Assembly: GCF_900102745.1 (NCBI RefSeq)
Contig: NZ_FMZF01000007.1
Location: 62,001 to 126,000 of the forward strand
Direction of reading: 5' to 3'
Length of the DNA: 64,000 bases
DNA from: Geodermatophilus telluris
GTDB taxonomy: Bacteria; Actinomycetota; Actinomycetes; Mycobacteriales; Geodermatophilaceae
Positions 57,026-64,000 of this stretch are shown here, piece after piece (position 1 is the stretch's first letter; each line of letters begins with the position of its first letter). A program made the translations under genes and the position numbers. Under the pieces are notes generated by a model that searched no databases, was not told the origin of the DNA, and was given only the letters and a program-made list of their open reading frames with translations.

Positions 57026-58363
57026 GTGGTCGATCCACCGGTGCAGGTGGACTCCACCGTCATCGCGGCCGCGCTCGATCGCCTCCGTGGTGCGGCCCTG
57101 GTGCCGGAGGAGCAGCTGTCGGAGGCGGTGACCGAGCTCGGCGTCGCCTACGAGGAGCTGCGCGTCGCCGAGGAGGAGCTGCGCACCCACCAGGAGACGA
57201 TCGCGGAACTACTCGCCGGCGACCAGCGGCGCCGAGAACACCAGCTGGCCGACATGCTGCCGGTGGCGCTGCTGCAGACCGACACCGAGGGGCAGATCCT
57301 GCACGGCAACCCGGCCGCGGCACAGATGCTCGGCCTGCCCGCCGCCCGGCTGGCCCGCCGGGTGCTGCCGGCGTGGGTGGATCTGGCCGACCGCGGCCCG
57401 CTGCGCCGGGCACTGTCGGCGCTGGCCACCGGCGAACGCGGCGAGATCCAGGTGGACGTCACCCTTCGCGGCCGGGACGGGCCGGTCCGGCCCGTGCGGC
57501 TCTTCGGCTGGGTCGACGCTGCCTCGACGGGGCCGGTCGTGGTGCGCTGGTTGGGCATCGAAGCGCCCGAGGGCAGCAGTACGACCGCGCCGCCCTCCGG
57601 CGCCGCGGTCGCGGCCACGGAGCCCGTGGCCGGTGAAGCCGGCGCCACGGGCATGGCGATGGCGCAGGCGTTCGCCGAGCTGGTCCTCCTGCCGCTGGAG
57701 TCCGGCGACGATCACCGGCTGCTGCAGCGGATCGCCACCGTCATCCGCGGAGCGGTGCCCGGCGCCACCGCGCTGAGCATCAACGTCGGCCCCCCGGTCG
57801 AGCCGCAGCTGCTGGCCAGCGACGACACCGTCGCGCAGGTCTTCGACGGTCGTCAGCTGGCCGCCGGGCAGGGCCCCTGCCAGGACGCCTACGAGCAGCG
57901 GGCCGTCGTCGTCACTGCCGACGTCACCACCGACGTGCGCTGGCCGCGGCTGCGCCGGCTGCTGACCGACGACAGCGTGCGCAGTGTGCTCGCCGTGCCG
58001 GCGCAGCTGCCCGACGACCGCTGGGTGGTGCTCAACGTCTACAGCGACCGGCCGGCGGTGTTCACCGGCGACAGCGTCCGCCTCGGTGAGATGGTCGCCG
58101 CAGCGGTTGCCGCGATCCTGCGCGAGGTCGCCGAGCGAGCCGCGCTCGGACAGCTGGCCGCCAACTTGGAGCGGGCGTTGATGTCGCGGGCGGTGATCGA
58201 CCAGGCCAAAGGAGTGATCATCGCCCGCACAGGCGTCTCTGCCGAGGATGCGTTCGCGCGGCTGTCCCGGCTCAGCCAGGCACTCAACGTCAAGCTCCGC
58301 GACCTGGCCCCGATGGTGGTCGCCGGCCATCCAGACGTGCTGACCATCCTCGACCACATCTGA
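57026..58363 (+). CDS. PAS-GAF-ANTAR regulator
   Basis: A 445-residue regulator. An N-terminal helical segment (about 15-65), a PAS domain (about 70-180), a GAF domain (about 215-365) and a C-terminal ANTAR domain (about 380-435, with SRAVIDQAKGVIIARTGVSA then DAFARLSRLSQ) are seen. ANTAR domains bind paired RNA hairpins to prevent transcription termination. GTG 57026 has GAGGAGG upstream; the frame is open to 56729 but unconserved. Divergent from the PP2C-STAS gene, suggesting a common sensory function. Confidence 0.87.
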   Translation: MVDPPVQVDSTVIAAALDRLRGAALVPEEQLSEAVTELGVAYEELRVAEEELRTHQETIAELLAGDQRRREHQLADMLPVALLQTDTEGQILHGNPAAAQMLGLPAARLARRVLPAWVDLADRGPLRRALSALATGERGEIQVDVTLRGRDGPVRPVRLFGWVDAASTGPVVVRWLGIEAPEGSSTTAPPSGAAVAATEPVAGEAGATGMAMAQAFAELVLLPLESGDDHRLLQRIATVIRGAVPGATALSINVGPPVEPQLLASDDTVAQVFDGRQLAAGQGPCQDAYEQRAVVVTADVTTDVRWPRLRRLLTDDSVRSVLAVPAQLPDDRWVVLNVYSDRPAVFTGDSVRLGEMVAAAVAAILREVAERAALGQLAANLERALMSRAVIDQAKGVIIARTGVSAEDAFARLSRLSQALNVKLRDLAPMVVAGHPDVLTILDHI

Positions 58364-58629
58364 GCGAGCCGCTGCTAGCCGGCGTCGCGTCGGCCCCTGA
58401 CTCCCGCCCAGGTGCAGCCCTCCGACGGCGGAGTGGCCTTCACGGCCGCACAGCCAGAACTCACCACAGCAGTGCCGCCCTCGGCGCCGCCGCATTCCGG
58501 ACATCGGGCGGCGCGAGGTGCCCCTCGCCGACACGGCAGGCGATTGCCGACCCTCGTGGGGCCCGCACGGTCCGGCTCGTCAGCAACCGAGCCCGGCGCC
58601 CTGCCGGTCCTCATCGAGGAGAACTACCC
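58364..58629. other. Gap between ANTAR and integrase genes
   Basis: 266 bases with no convincing gene. A minus-strand frame with several Cys residues (58375-58614) was considered and set aside. GAGGAGAA precedes the integrase start. Confidence 0.4.
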
Positions 58630-59862
58630 ATGTCCGACCCGCTGCCCGCGACCGCCCCCATCGTCGACCCGATCGCGCAGCTCGCCTCCGCTACGGAGGT
58701 GGTCCGCCGCGCCATCGAGGCCGGCCTGCTCAACCCCCAAGCCCTGGGGCTCGCCGCCGGCGTGACCGCCGAGGCGCTGGAGGTCACCGTCGCCCCCACG
58801 GCCGGCCCCCGGCCCGGGATGGTGCCCGGCACCCGCATCACGATGCGGGAGCTGGCCGAGAAGACCCTGGAGGGGCTCACCGAGAGCACCCGGGGCACCT
58901 ACGAGGGCTACATCGACTTCCTCGTCAACGGCTGGAAGGGCGAGGGCCCCGACGGCACGGTCGTGTGGCGGGGCCTGGGCGACCTGTGGGCCGACGAGGT
59001 CCTCCCGTCCCAGCTGGAGGAGGCTCTGCGCGCGATCGAGGCGCGCGCGATGGCGGCCGCCGCTGTGAAGGCGGCCAACCGCCGGGCCGCCGGCCGCTTC
59101 GTGCACAACTCGACCGCCAGCGGCGCGAAGTACAACGCCGTCGGCGCGTGGCGGCGGGTGTTCAAGACCGCGGTCAAGGACCGCCACCTGGCCCGCGCCT
59201 TCGACCCCTCCCAGGAGATCGACAAGCCCAAGCGGATCGACGGCACCCGGCTGGCGCTGGAGCAGGTGCAGATGGACGAGCTGTGGGCGGTGTGCACCGC
59301 CACCGGCGACGACCCCGTGCTCGACGAGATGATCGTCGAGACCATCCTCGTCGCCGGCGCCCGCAAGGAGGGCATCCTCAACCTCACGCTCGGCGGGCTG
59401 GACCACGCCGAGTGCACGGTCCGGCTGGACGAGAAGAACGGCAAGGTCGTCCACCAGCCGGTGCCGGACTGGTTCGTCGCGAAGCTGCACGCCTTCGCCG
59501 TCAACCGCGGGGCGACCGCGCCCGACGACGCCGTCTTCCGGCGGCGCCCGTCCGGCGGCCGGCCGGGCAAGAAGATCGGCAGCCGCCGGTTCGACTACCT
59601 GTTCCAGGACCGGGTGCAGGCGCGGCTGGAGTGGGCCGACAAGGAGAAGGTCACCGCGCACACGCTGCGGCACCACGCCATCTCCGTCGTCGAGCGGACC
59701 TACGGCCGCAGCGTCGCCATCGCCTTCGCCCGGCACGAGCCCGAGGATGTCAACGGCCGCTACACCGTCGCCCGGCCGCGCGAGGTCGCCACGGCGGTGG
59801 TCGCCATCCACGGCGGCGACCACCCGTGGCTGCACCGCGAGCCGCGGCCGCGCACCGACTGA
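58630..59862 (+). CDS. Tyrosine recombinase/integrase
   Basis: A 410-residue site-specific recombinase. The core-binding region is about 70-190. The catalytic domain (about 205-395) has Arg245 in VAGARKEGIL, the HxxR box in AHTLRHH (His344, Arg347), His369 in ARHEPED and the candidate nucleophile Tyr378 in GRYTV. The N-terminal 70 residues are an unusual extension. ATG follows GAGGAGAA. A related truncated copy lies 283 bases downstream with the same kind of terminator, so the locus was duplicated. It is the main evidence that this region is mobile. Confidence 0.82.
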   Translation: MSDPLPATAPIVDPIAQLASATEVVRRAIEAGLLNPQALGLAAGVTAEALEVTVAPTAGPRPGMVPGTRITMRELAEKTLEGLTESTRGTYEGYIDFLVNGWKGEGPDGTVVWRGLGDLWADEVLPSQLEEALRAIEARAMAAAAVKAANRRAAGRFVHNSTASGAKYNAVGAWRRVFKTAVKDRHLARAFDPSQEIDKPKRIDGTRLALEQVQMDELWAVCTATGDDPVLDEMIVETILVAGARKEGILNLTLGGLDHAECTVRLDEKNGKVVHQPVPDWFVAKLHAFAVNRGATAPDDAVFRRRPSGGRPGKKIGSRRFDYLFQDRVQARLEWADKEKVTAHTLRHHAISVVERTYGRSVAIAFARHEPEDVNGRYTVARPREVATAVVAIHGGDHPWLHREPRPRTD

Positions 59863-59880
59863 CGCGCACGGCGTCACACC

Positions 59881-59914
59881 CCGCAGGGGCCCATCACCAG
59901 GTGGGCCCCTGCGG
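59881..59914 (+). terminator. Terminator after the integrase
   Basis: CCGCAGGGGCCCA (59881-59893) pairs perfectly with TGGGCCCCTGCGG (59902-59914). A close copy follows the degenerate integrase at 60846-60875. Confidence 0.8.
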
Positions 59915-60145
59915 CGTTCCTGCCCCACGACGCTTCTGGTCGGCAACAGACGGCGGCTGGCTGACCAGCGAACCGCTTCGCTGCTTCCCCCGACCGGACC
60001 TGTGTGGGCCGGGGGCCGGCACGTCGTACCGCCCGGGCGATCCGGCGCGTCCACGCCCGGCGATTGACTGCACGCCGGTGTCCCGGACCGTCCGCCTCGT
60101 TCCCGCCCGCCGGCACCGGCCGGCACCGACACGAACGAGGTCCCC

Positions 60146-60825
60146 ATGACCAACCACAGCCCCCTCCCGCGCGTCGACGCCCAGGAGCACGGCATCCCCG
60201 TCACGAACTCCCGCCACTGGGCGCTGGCGCCCGACCAGCTCGACGAGCTGATGACCGTCGTCGCGGGGACGGGCGAAGACCCCGAGCTCGACGAGCACAT
60301 CGTGGAGACGATCCTCATCGCCGGCGCGCGCCCGCAGGACATCCTCGACCTCACCCTCGGCGGCATCCACGAGGCCCAGTGCACGATCCAGCTCGGCCCG
60401 GACAGGTTCGGCAGGGTCGTCCGCCAGCCGGTGCCGGACTGGTTCGTGGCGAACCTGCGCGAGTTCGCGGCGGCGCGGGGCGCCAGCCACCCCGACGACA
60501 AGGTGTTCCGCCACCGGCCCGACAGCCGGAGGGGCAACACCCCGATCACCCGGCGGCGCCTCGACTGCCTCTTCGACCGCGTCCGGCTGCGGCTCCCGTG
60601 GGCGGACGAGGAGAAGGTCACCAGCCACACCCTGCGCCTGACCGCGATCGCGGCGGTGGAGCGCCGGAGCGGCCGGGCGGTCGCGACTCGCTTCGCCCGC
60701 CTCCACCCCGGCCACAGCGGGGGTGCCACGTCGCGGTACGGCCTGCGGACGTCGCCGCGGCCGTCGTCGCCCTCCACGGGGGCGACCACCCGTGGCTGCA
60801 CCGACCGCCGCGGTGCGGCAGCTGA
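60146..60825 (+). pseudogene. Degenerate, truncated paralogue of the tyrosine recombinase
   Basis: It matches only the catalytic part of the upstream integrase: ETILIAGARPQDILDLTLGG against ETILVAGARKEGILNLTLGG, QPVPDWFVA, and EKVTSHTLR. The core-binding domain is missing. The HTLR box is followed by Leu instead of His, and the expected His369 position is altered (ARLHPGHS). Right after the Tyr at 60737-60739 the frame shifts: the conserved end (AVVALHGGDHPWLHR) is in the +1-shifted frame, closing at 60825. The original frame runs on to 61021 through a terminator as unrelated sequence. ATG has a weak ribosome site (GAGGT). Confidence 0.75.
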
Positions 60826-60845
60826 CGTCGACGGCGTCGCAGCCC

Positions 60846-60875
60846 GCAGGGGCCCACCATCAGGTGGGCCCCTGC
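60846..60875 (+). terminator. Terminator after the degenerate integrase copy
   Basis: GCAGGGGCCCACC (60846-60858) pairs with GGTGGGCCCCTGC (60863-60875) around a four-base loop; nearly the same as 59881-59914. Confidence 0.8.
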
Positions 60876-60989
60876 TGCGTTCTGGCCCGGGACTCGTCGC
60901 TGTCGACGCTGCCGCTGTCCGGCGACCGCCGGAGCCCCGTCGGCCCTGGCGGCCACCCGGGGAGGGGGAAGGACCTGGGCGACCGACCG

Positions 60990-61508
60990 TCACTGCTGTG
61001 CCGGAGCAAGCACCGCGGTGACGATCGTCTCGGTGTCGTCGACACCAAGCCCGGGAGTGGTCCGCCAGAGCTCGAGCGCCACCCGCCGGGCGGGGCGCTC
61101 CAGGCGGGAGAGCAGGAGCGCTCGTTCCGCCTGGCGGGATCGTCGCCGCGCGAGGGCCTCGTGCACCGAGGTCGCTTTGCTGTCCTGGCGCAGGGCGGCC
61201 GCGACCAGCGCGTAGACCGTGGCGATGCCGGTCCAGTCGGCGGGCAGGCCGTGGACGGCGTGGGCCCGGGTGCATCCGCCGCCGGCGGCGTCGAGCGCGC
61301 CGGGGAACGGCGCGGGCAGCGCGAGGGCCGCCTGCCAGAGCGTTGCGGGACGGCCGCAGGTGTGGCAGCGCGGTCGTAGGTCATCGCATCGGCCGACGTA
61401 GGCCACGGCGCCGTCCTCGCCGAGGGGCCCGGGCCAGTTGGCCGCGTAGGAGGCCCAGCCCGGCCCCGACCAGCGACGCCATCTCAGGACCGAAGGTGCT
61501 GCTGGCAC
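60990..61508 (-). CDS. Hypothetical protein with a Cys-rich pair
   Basis: A 172-residue protein not recognised. It has a Trp-rich N-terminus (LRWRRWSGPGWASYAANW), a CHTCG motif near residue 50 with another Cys at GGGCTRAHAVHG that might hold a metal, and an Ala/Arg/Leu-rich helical C-terminal half. GTG 61508 with AGGAGG upstream decides the start. Transcribed toward the integrase remnant and probably linked with the next minus-strand gene, 115 bases away. Confidence 0.6.
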   Translation of the reverse strand: MPAAPSVLRWRRWSGPGWASYAANWPGPLGEDGAVAYVGRCDDLRPRCHTCGRPATLWQAALALPAPFPGALDAAGGGCTRAHAVHGLPADWTGIATVYALVAAALRQDSKATSVHEALARRRSRQAERALLLSRLERPARRVALELWRTTPGLGVDDTETIVTAVLAPAQQ

Positions 61509-61623
61509 GGGGACCTCCTGCCGGGCCGCTGGGGATGGCTGGCGAGCGGAGCGACCCTGTCTCACCGCTCGCCGGGTGAGCGCAGCGGTGCGGGCGCTAC
61601 GGGGGCACCCGCACCGCTGGCTG

Positions 61624-62466
61624 TCAGTAGCTGGCGATCGCCTGGTGCTTGGTGAGGTGGGGGCCGTAGTACAGGCGGCGCACCGAGCCGTTGTCGGTGG
61701 TGATCAGGCAGGTGAAGATCCGCGGGGTGCCTCCGGCGACCTGCTCACGGTCGTTGAGGTCACGACGCATCGTGAAGTCGGGGGAGAACCCGGGGACGGG
61801 GTTGCCCGCCTGTCCGGTGAGCTGGACGACGTCGTCGGTGTCGAGCGCACGGTTGCTGGCCCTGATGACCCGGATGGCCTGCTCCTTGTTGGTCGTCGCC
61901 GGGAACGGGTGCGGGTTGGCCGTGTGACCGAGGGCGTACTCGGTGATGTTCGCGGTGATCTCGTCGGCGAGCGCGAGGGCGGCGAGCCGGTCGGCGCGCG
62001 GCAGCCGGCGGTTGCTCTCGATGGGGGCGCTCTGGGTGTTCAGCATGGTGATGCCCGCGTTGAGGTCGCGGACCATCCGGCCTTCGACGAGCCTGCGGAA
62101 CCGCGGGTTCTGGTGCCGACGCGCGGCCCCCGGGTTCGTCGACGCCGAGGGCGGGAGGACGAGCACCATCGCGACGGGCACGAGCAGCCGGAGGGTGGTC
62201 GCCCAGCGGCCGTAGCTGACAGCGGGCCGGTTCTTGAGGGCGCCGGTCTCGCCGAGGTAGCCGGCGGCCGGGCCGGTGGGGACGCGCAGCCGGCCGAGGA
62301 TGGCGTAGAAGCTCGCGCTGCTGATGCCGGCCAGCTTCCCGCCGGTCGTGCCGGGCACGTTCGTGGTGACGATGAACTCGGACCCGTCGGCGAGGCGGAG
62401 CTGGCTGGGCGTCACGGGCACGCCGTGGATGGTGACGGTGTGCGGGTGCAGGTGGGGCGCGGACAT
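61624..62466 (-). CDS. Hypothetical protein
   Basis: A 280-residue protein not recognised. It starts with His-rich SAPHLHPHTVTIHG, then a strand-rich segment (QLRLADGSEFIVTTNVPG), a middle hydrophobic stretch (LRLLVPVAMVLVLPPSA, about 92-108, too polar at the edges to be sure of a membrane helix), a helical region and a C-terminal strand segment ending LYYGPHLTKHQAIASY. ATG with a strong AGGAGG ribosome site. It lies in the accessory region with no recognisable partner. Confidence 0.65.
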   Translation of the reverse strand: MSAPHLHPHTVTIHGVPVTPSQLRLADGSEFIVTTNVPGTTGGKLAGISSASFYAILGRLRVPTGPAAGYLGETGALKNRPAVSYGRWATTLRLLVPVAMVLVLPPSASTNPGAARRHQNPRFRRLVEGRMVRDLNAGITMLNTQSAPIESNRRLPRADRLAALALADEITANITEYALGHTANPHPFPATTNKEQAIRVIRASNRALDTDDVVQLTGQAGNPVPGFSPDFTMRRDLNDREQVAGGTPRIFTCLITTDNGSVRRLYYGPHLTKHQAIASY

Positions 62467-62775
62467 GGGACCTCCTCGTGGTCTCGGGAATGCCGCGCTC
62501 CACTTCTAAGGGGCTCGCCGGACAGCGGACGGATCGTTCCGCAGCTCACATCGAATGCGACTTCCCTCATTCGAATGAGCTCTGATGGGGAATGGCGCCT
62601 GGCAGTCCCTATGGCAGAGGGGCACGAACTTCCGCGGAGATCGAGATCGGTACCTGCGCCGCGTTGTGCATTCGGCACATTAGGGAACCGCGACTCCCGA
62701 GCGGACAGATGACACTCGCGCCGGAATCCACGGGTGCTCATTGCGCGCCCGCATAGCGACCGGACCGTCACCCGC
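62467..62775. other. AT-richer intergenic stretch
   Basis: 309 bases between divergent genes. The part 62510-62720 is clearly lower in GC than its surroundings and contains short inverted pieces (CATTCGAATG at 62569-62578). No gene was recognised; it probably holds the promoters of both flanking genes and may mark foreign DNA. Confidence 0.5.
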
Positions 62776-62991
62776 ATGGGTGAGATTCACGAGAACGTCA
62801 TCGGTCGCGGCACCTCGCTGGAGATGAGCCTCCGCGCGATCCTCAAGGACGCGGATCCATCGGTGCGCGACGCCTTCATCGGCGCCGTCGCCATGTCGTC
62901 GGAGGGGTCCGGGCAGGGTTCTGCCCGGGAGGCGCCCGCCGTCGTGGTTCAGCTGGTCGTCGTACGGACCGCCGCGCCGGTAGAAGCCTGA
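62776..62991 (+). CDS. Small hypothetical protein
   Basis: A 71-residue protein not recognised. The first 40 residues look folded and helical (GRGTSLEMSLRAILKDADPS then VRDAFIGAVAM); the rest is Ala/Val/Ser-rich. ATG 62776 is chosen; a GTG at 62734 would add 14 residues. No good ribosome site is visible. It precedes the partial recombinase-like gene by 162 bases. Confidence 0.4.
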   Translation: MGEIHENVIGRGTSLEMSLRAILKDADPSVRDAFIGAVAMSSEGSGQGSAREAPAVVVQLVVVRTAAPVEA

Positions 62992-63153
62992 GCTGCGCCT
63001 TCGTCGTGACGAAGGGCAAGTTCGTGGAGCCTCCCGAGGCTGCGAGCCATCTCGTATGGAGCCGGGCTCACGAGCCGATCACTGAGATGAATGCCGTCTG
63101 TCGGGGCGCCTGCACTGTCCGCCGCGAAGGAAAGTTCGCGACGAGGAGCAACG

Positions 63154-64000
63154 ATGACGACAGCCACTGCGTCGGCGCGAGGAGCGTCGGTGATGCTGTG
63201 GAACAAGGTGCCGGTGCCGGTCGGCGTAGCCGAGTGGGCGGTGGTGCGCATCTCCGACCCAGAGGCGCGCGAGGAGCTGGCCAACCTCAAGAAGACGCTG
63301 ACGTACCAGTCCGCCGGGACACGCATCGGCACGGCGCTGGCCAGGCTCGGCCCGGACATTACCGAGGACACGACCGAGGGTCACCGGGATCGGCTCATCG
63401 CCGGCCTGGAGACGGTGACGTACGCCGATCTGGATCCTCGCGCGCCTCGCCACGTGGTCGCCTACGCGGGTGTCGTGGCCGGCGTGCTGGTCACGCTGAT
63501 TCCCGCCAGCGCGGTGGAGAACGACCTGCCGGCGTTCGACGGCGATCGCACGGGGGCGCCGCGCAACGGCGCGACGGCGTTCCTGCTGGAAGGGATCAAC
63601 ACGCTTCCAGCGCTGCGGGTCATCGCCACGCCGAAGGTGAACCGACTGGTCCGCAACCTGGGCCTCGGCATGCAGGTTCTCGACGCTATGCGGCACCGCG
63701 ACGTCGAGCTGTTGGCCGAGGGAATCAGCCGCGATCTCACCGACCCGTCGTCCTGGCTGCTGACCACGATCGACGCCACGACGAAGGGTGACGGCAACGC
63801 CGTCCAGTTCAAGCAGGACGTGCTCGCCGGCCGGATCAACCGACTCGACGCCGGCGACGTTGGCCACTCCAAGCGCGACTTCAACTACCACGCCTGCCCG
63901 CCCGGCTACGGGCCCGTCTGGCGGGACACCCCGGACGGCGGCCGTCTGCCGGACAAGGGGTCGATCACCGTCGTCGAGCACCTGATTCCGATGGTCGCCC
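63154..64000 (+). CDS. Partial gene, possible serine-recombinase-like protein (runs off the window)
   Basis: An open frame of 282 codons without a stop. ATG 63154 has GAGGAG upstream. The segment PALRVIATPKVNRLVRNLG...VLDAMRHRDVELLAEG resembles the resolvase core that precedes the long helix. The later NYHACPPGYGPVW and GGRLPDKGSITVVEHLIPMV resemble the start of the Recombinase domain of large serine recombinases. The usual N-terminal YxRxS catalytic-serine motif was not found; the corresponding part reads VVAYAGVVAG. GC3 looks lower than in the core genes. The call rests on pattern resemblance only. Confidence 0.4.
   Translation, partial: MTTATASARGASVMLWNKVPVPVGVAEWAVVRISDPEAREELANLKKTLTYQSAGTRIGTALARLGPDITEDTTEGHRDRLIAGLETVTYADLDPRAPRHVVAYAGVVAGVLVTLIPASAVENDLPAFDGDRTGAPRNGATAFLLEGINTLPALRVIATPKVNRLVRNLGLGMQVLDAMRHRDVELLAEGISRDLTDPSSWLLTTIDATTKGDGNAVQFKQDVLAGRINRLDAGDVGHSKRDFNYHACPPGYGPVWRDTPDGGRLPDKGSITVVEHLIPMVA

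Noticed and set aside
58375..58614. Small minus-strand frame with CPECGG and further Cys residues, possible zinc ribbon
   Set aside because: Third-position GC is low for this genome, no ribosome site decides a start, and an overlapping frame is equally Cys-containing. Not enough to call a gene.
60826..61021. C-terminal continuation of the second integrase copy to 61021
   Set aside because: It runs through a perfect terminator hairpin and is unrelated to integrases; the true end of the homologous region is in another frame at 60825.

Overview
The window is a very GC-rich actinobacterial chromosome segment spanning the replication origin. Gene order from about 0 to 52.4 kb closely follows the origin region of Mycobacterium tuberculosis and relatives: DUF6049-murJ-trxB-trxA-cwlM / parB-parA-rsmG-khpB-yidC-yidD-rnpA-rpmH / dnaA-dnaN-gnd-recF-dciA / gyrB-gyrA-DUF3566-tRNA-Ile-tRNA-Ala / ppiA-PH-crgA-DUF881-trpG / pknB-pknA-pbpA-rodA-pstP-fhaB-fhaA-tRNA-Leu. 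The GC content, the DLW-39 protein and the separate MviN-type pseudokinase fit a Geodermatophilaceae-like organism (Blastococcus, Geodermatophilus, Modestobacter). The family assignment is inference; the phylum is secure.

Layout. 0-11.6 kb (+ strand): envelope genes (DUF6049, MurJ, membrane pseudokinase), thioredoxin system, CwlM-like amidase, an aminotransferase and a D-Ala-D-Ala ligase-like protein. 11.6-17.5 kb (- strand): segregation and ribosome/membrane-insertion genes, with two parS sites in front of parA and a third inside a coding gene at 28.18 kb. 17.5-21.1 kb: dnaA flanked by two non-coding regions carrying DnaA-box-like 9-mers (oriC). 21-35.3 kb: replication and gyrase genes with a small ABC exporter and an SDR/DUF2867 gene between them. 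35.4-42.6 kb: tRNAs, a GGDEF-EAL protein, cyclophilin, rhomboid, PH-domain protein, CrgA, DUF881 and a class I glutamine amidotransferase. 42.6-52.2 kb (- strand): the Ser/Thr kinase and elongation operon, with four-base overlaps from pstP to pknA. FhaA, the pseudokinase and CwlM, known partners of this signalling in mycobacteria, are all present.

52.4 kb to the end: past tRNA-Leu the core synteny stops and an accessory region begins. It holds an AbrB-like protein with two unknown coiled-coil genes, a PAS-PP2C-HATPase-STAS protein divergent from a PAS-GAF-ANTAR regulator, a tyrosine recombinase followed by a truncated and frameshifted copy of itself, several unknown genes, and at the right edge the 5' part of a possible serine-recombinase-like gene.

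The most unusual signals are non-coding. Three families of interspersed palindromic repeats sit in intergenic gaps, two of them directly behind stop codons, and their stems differ between copies by base changes that keep pairing. A second cluster of DnaA-box-like 9-mers lies between the PH-domain gene and crgA, about 20 kb from oriC. No CRISPR array, rRNA or recognisable insertion sequence was seen.
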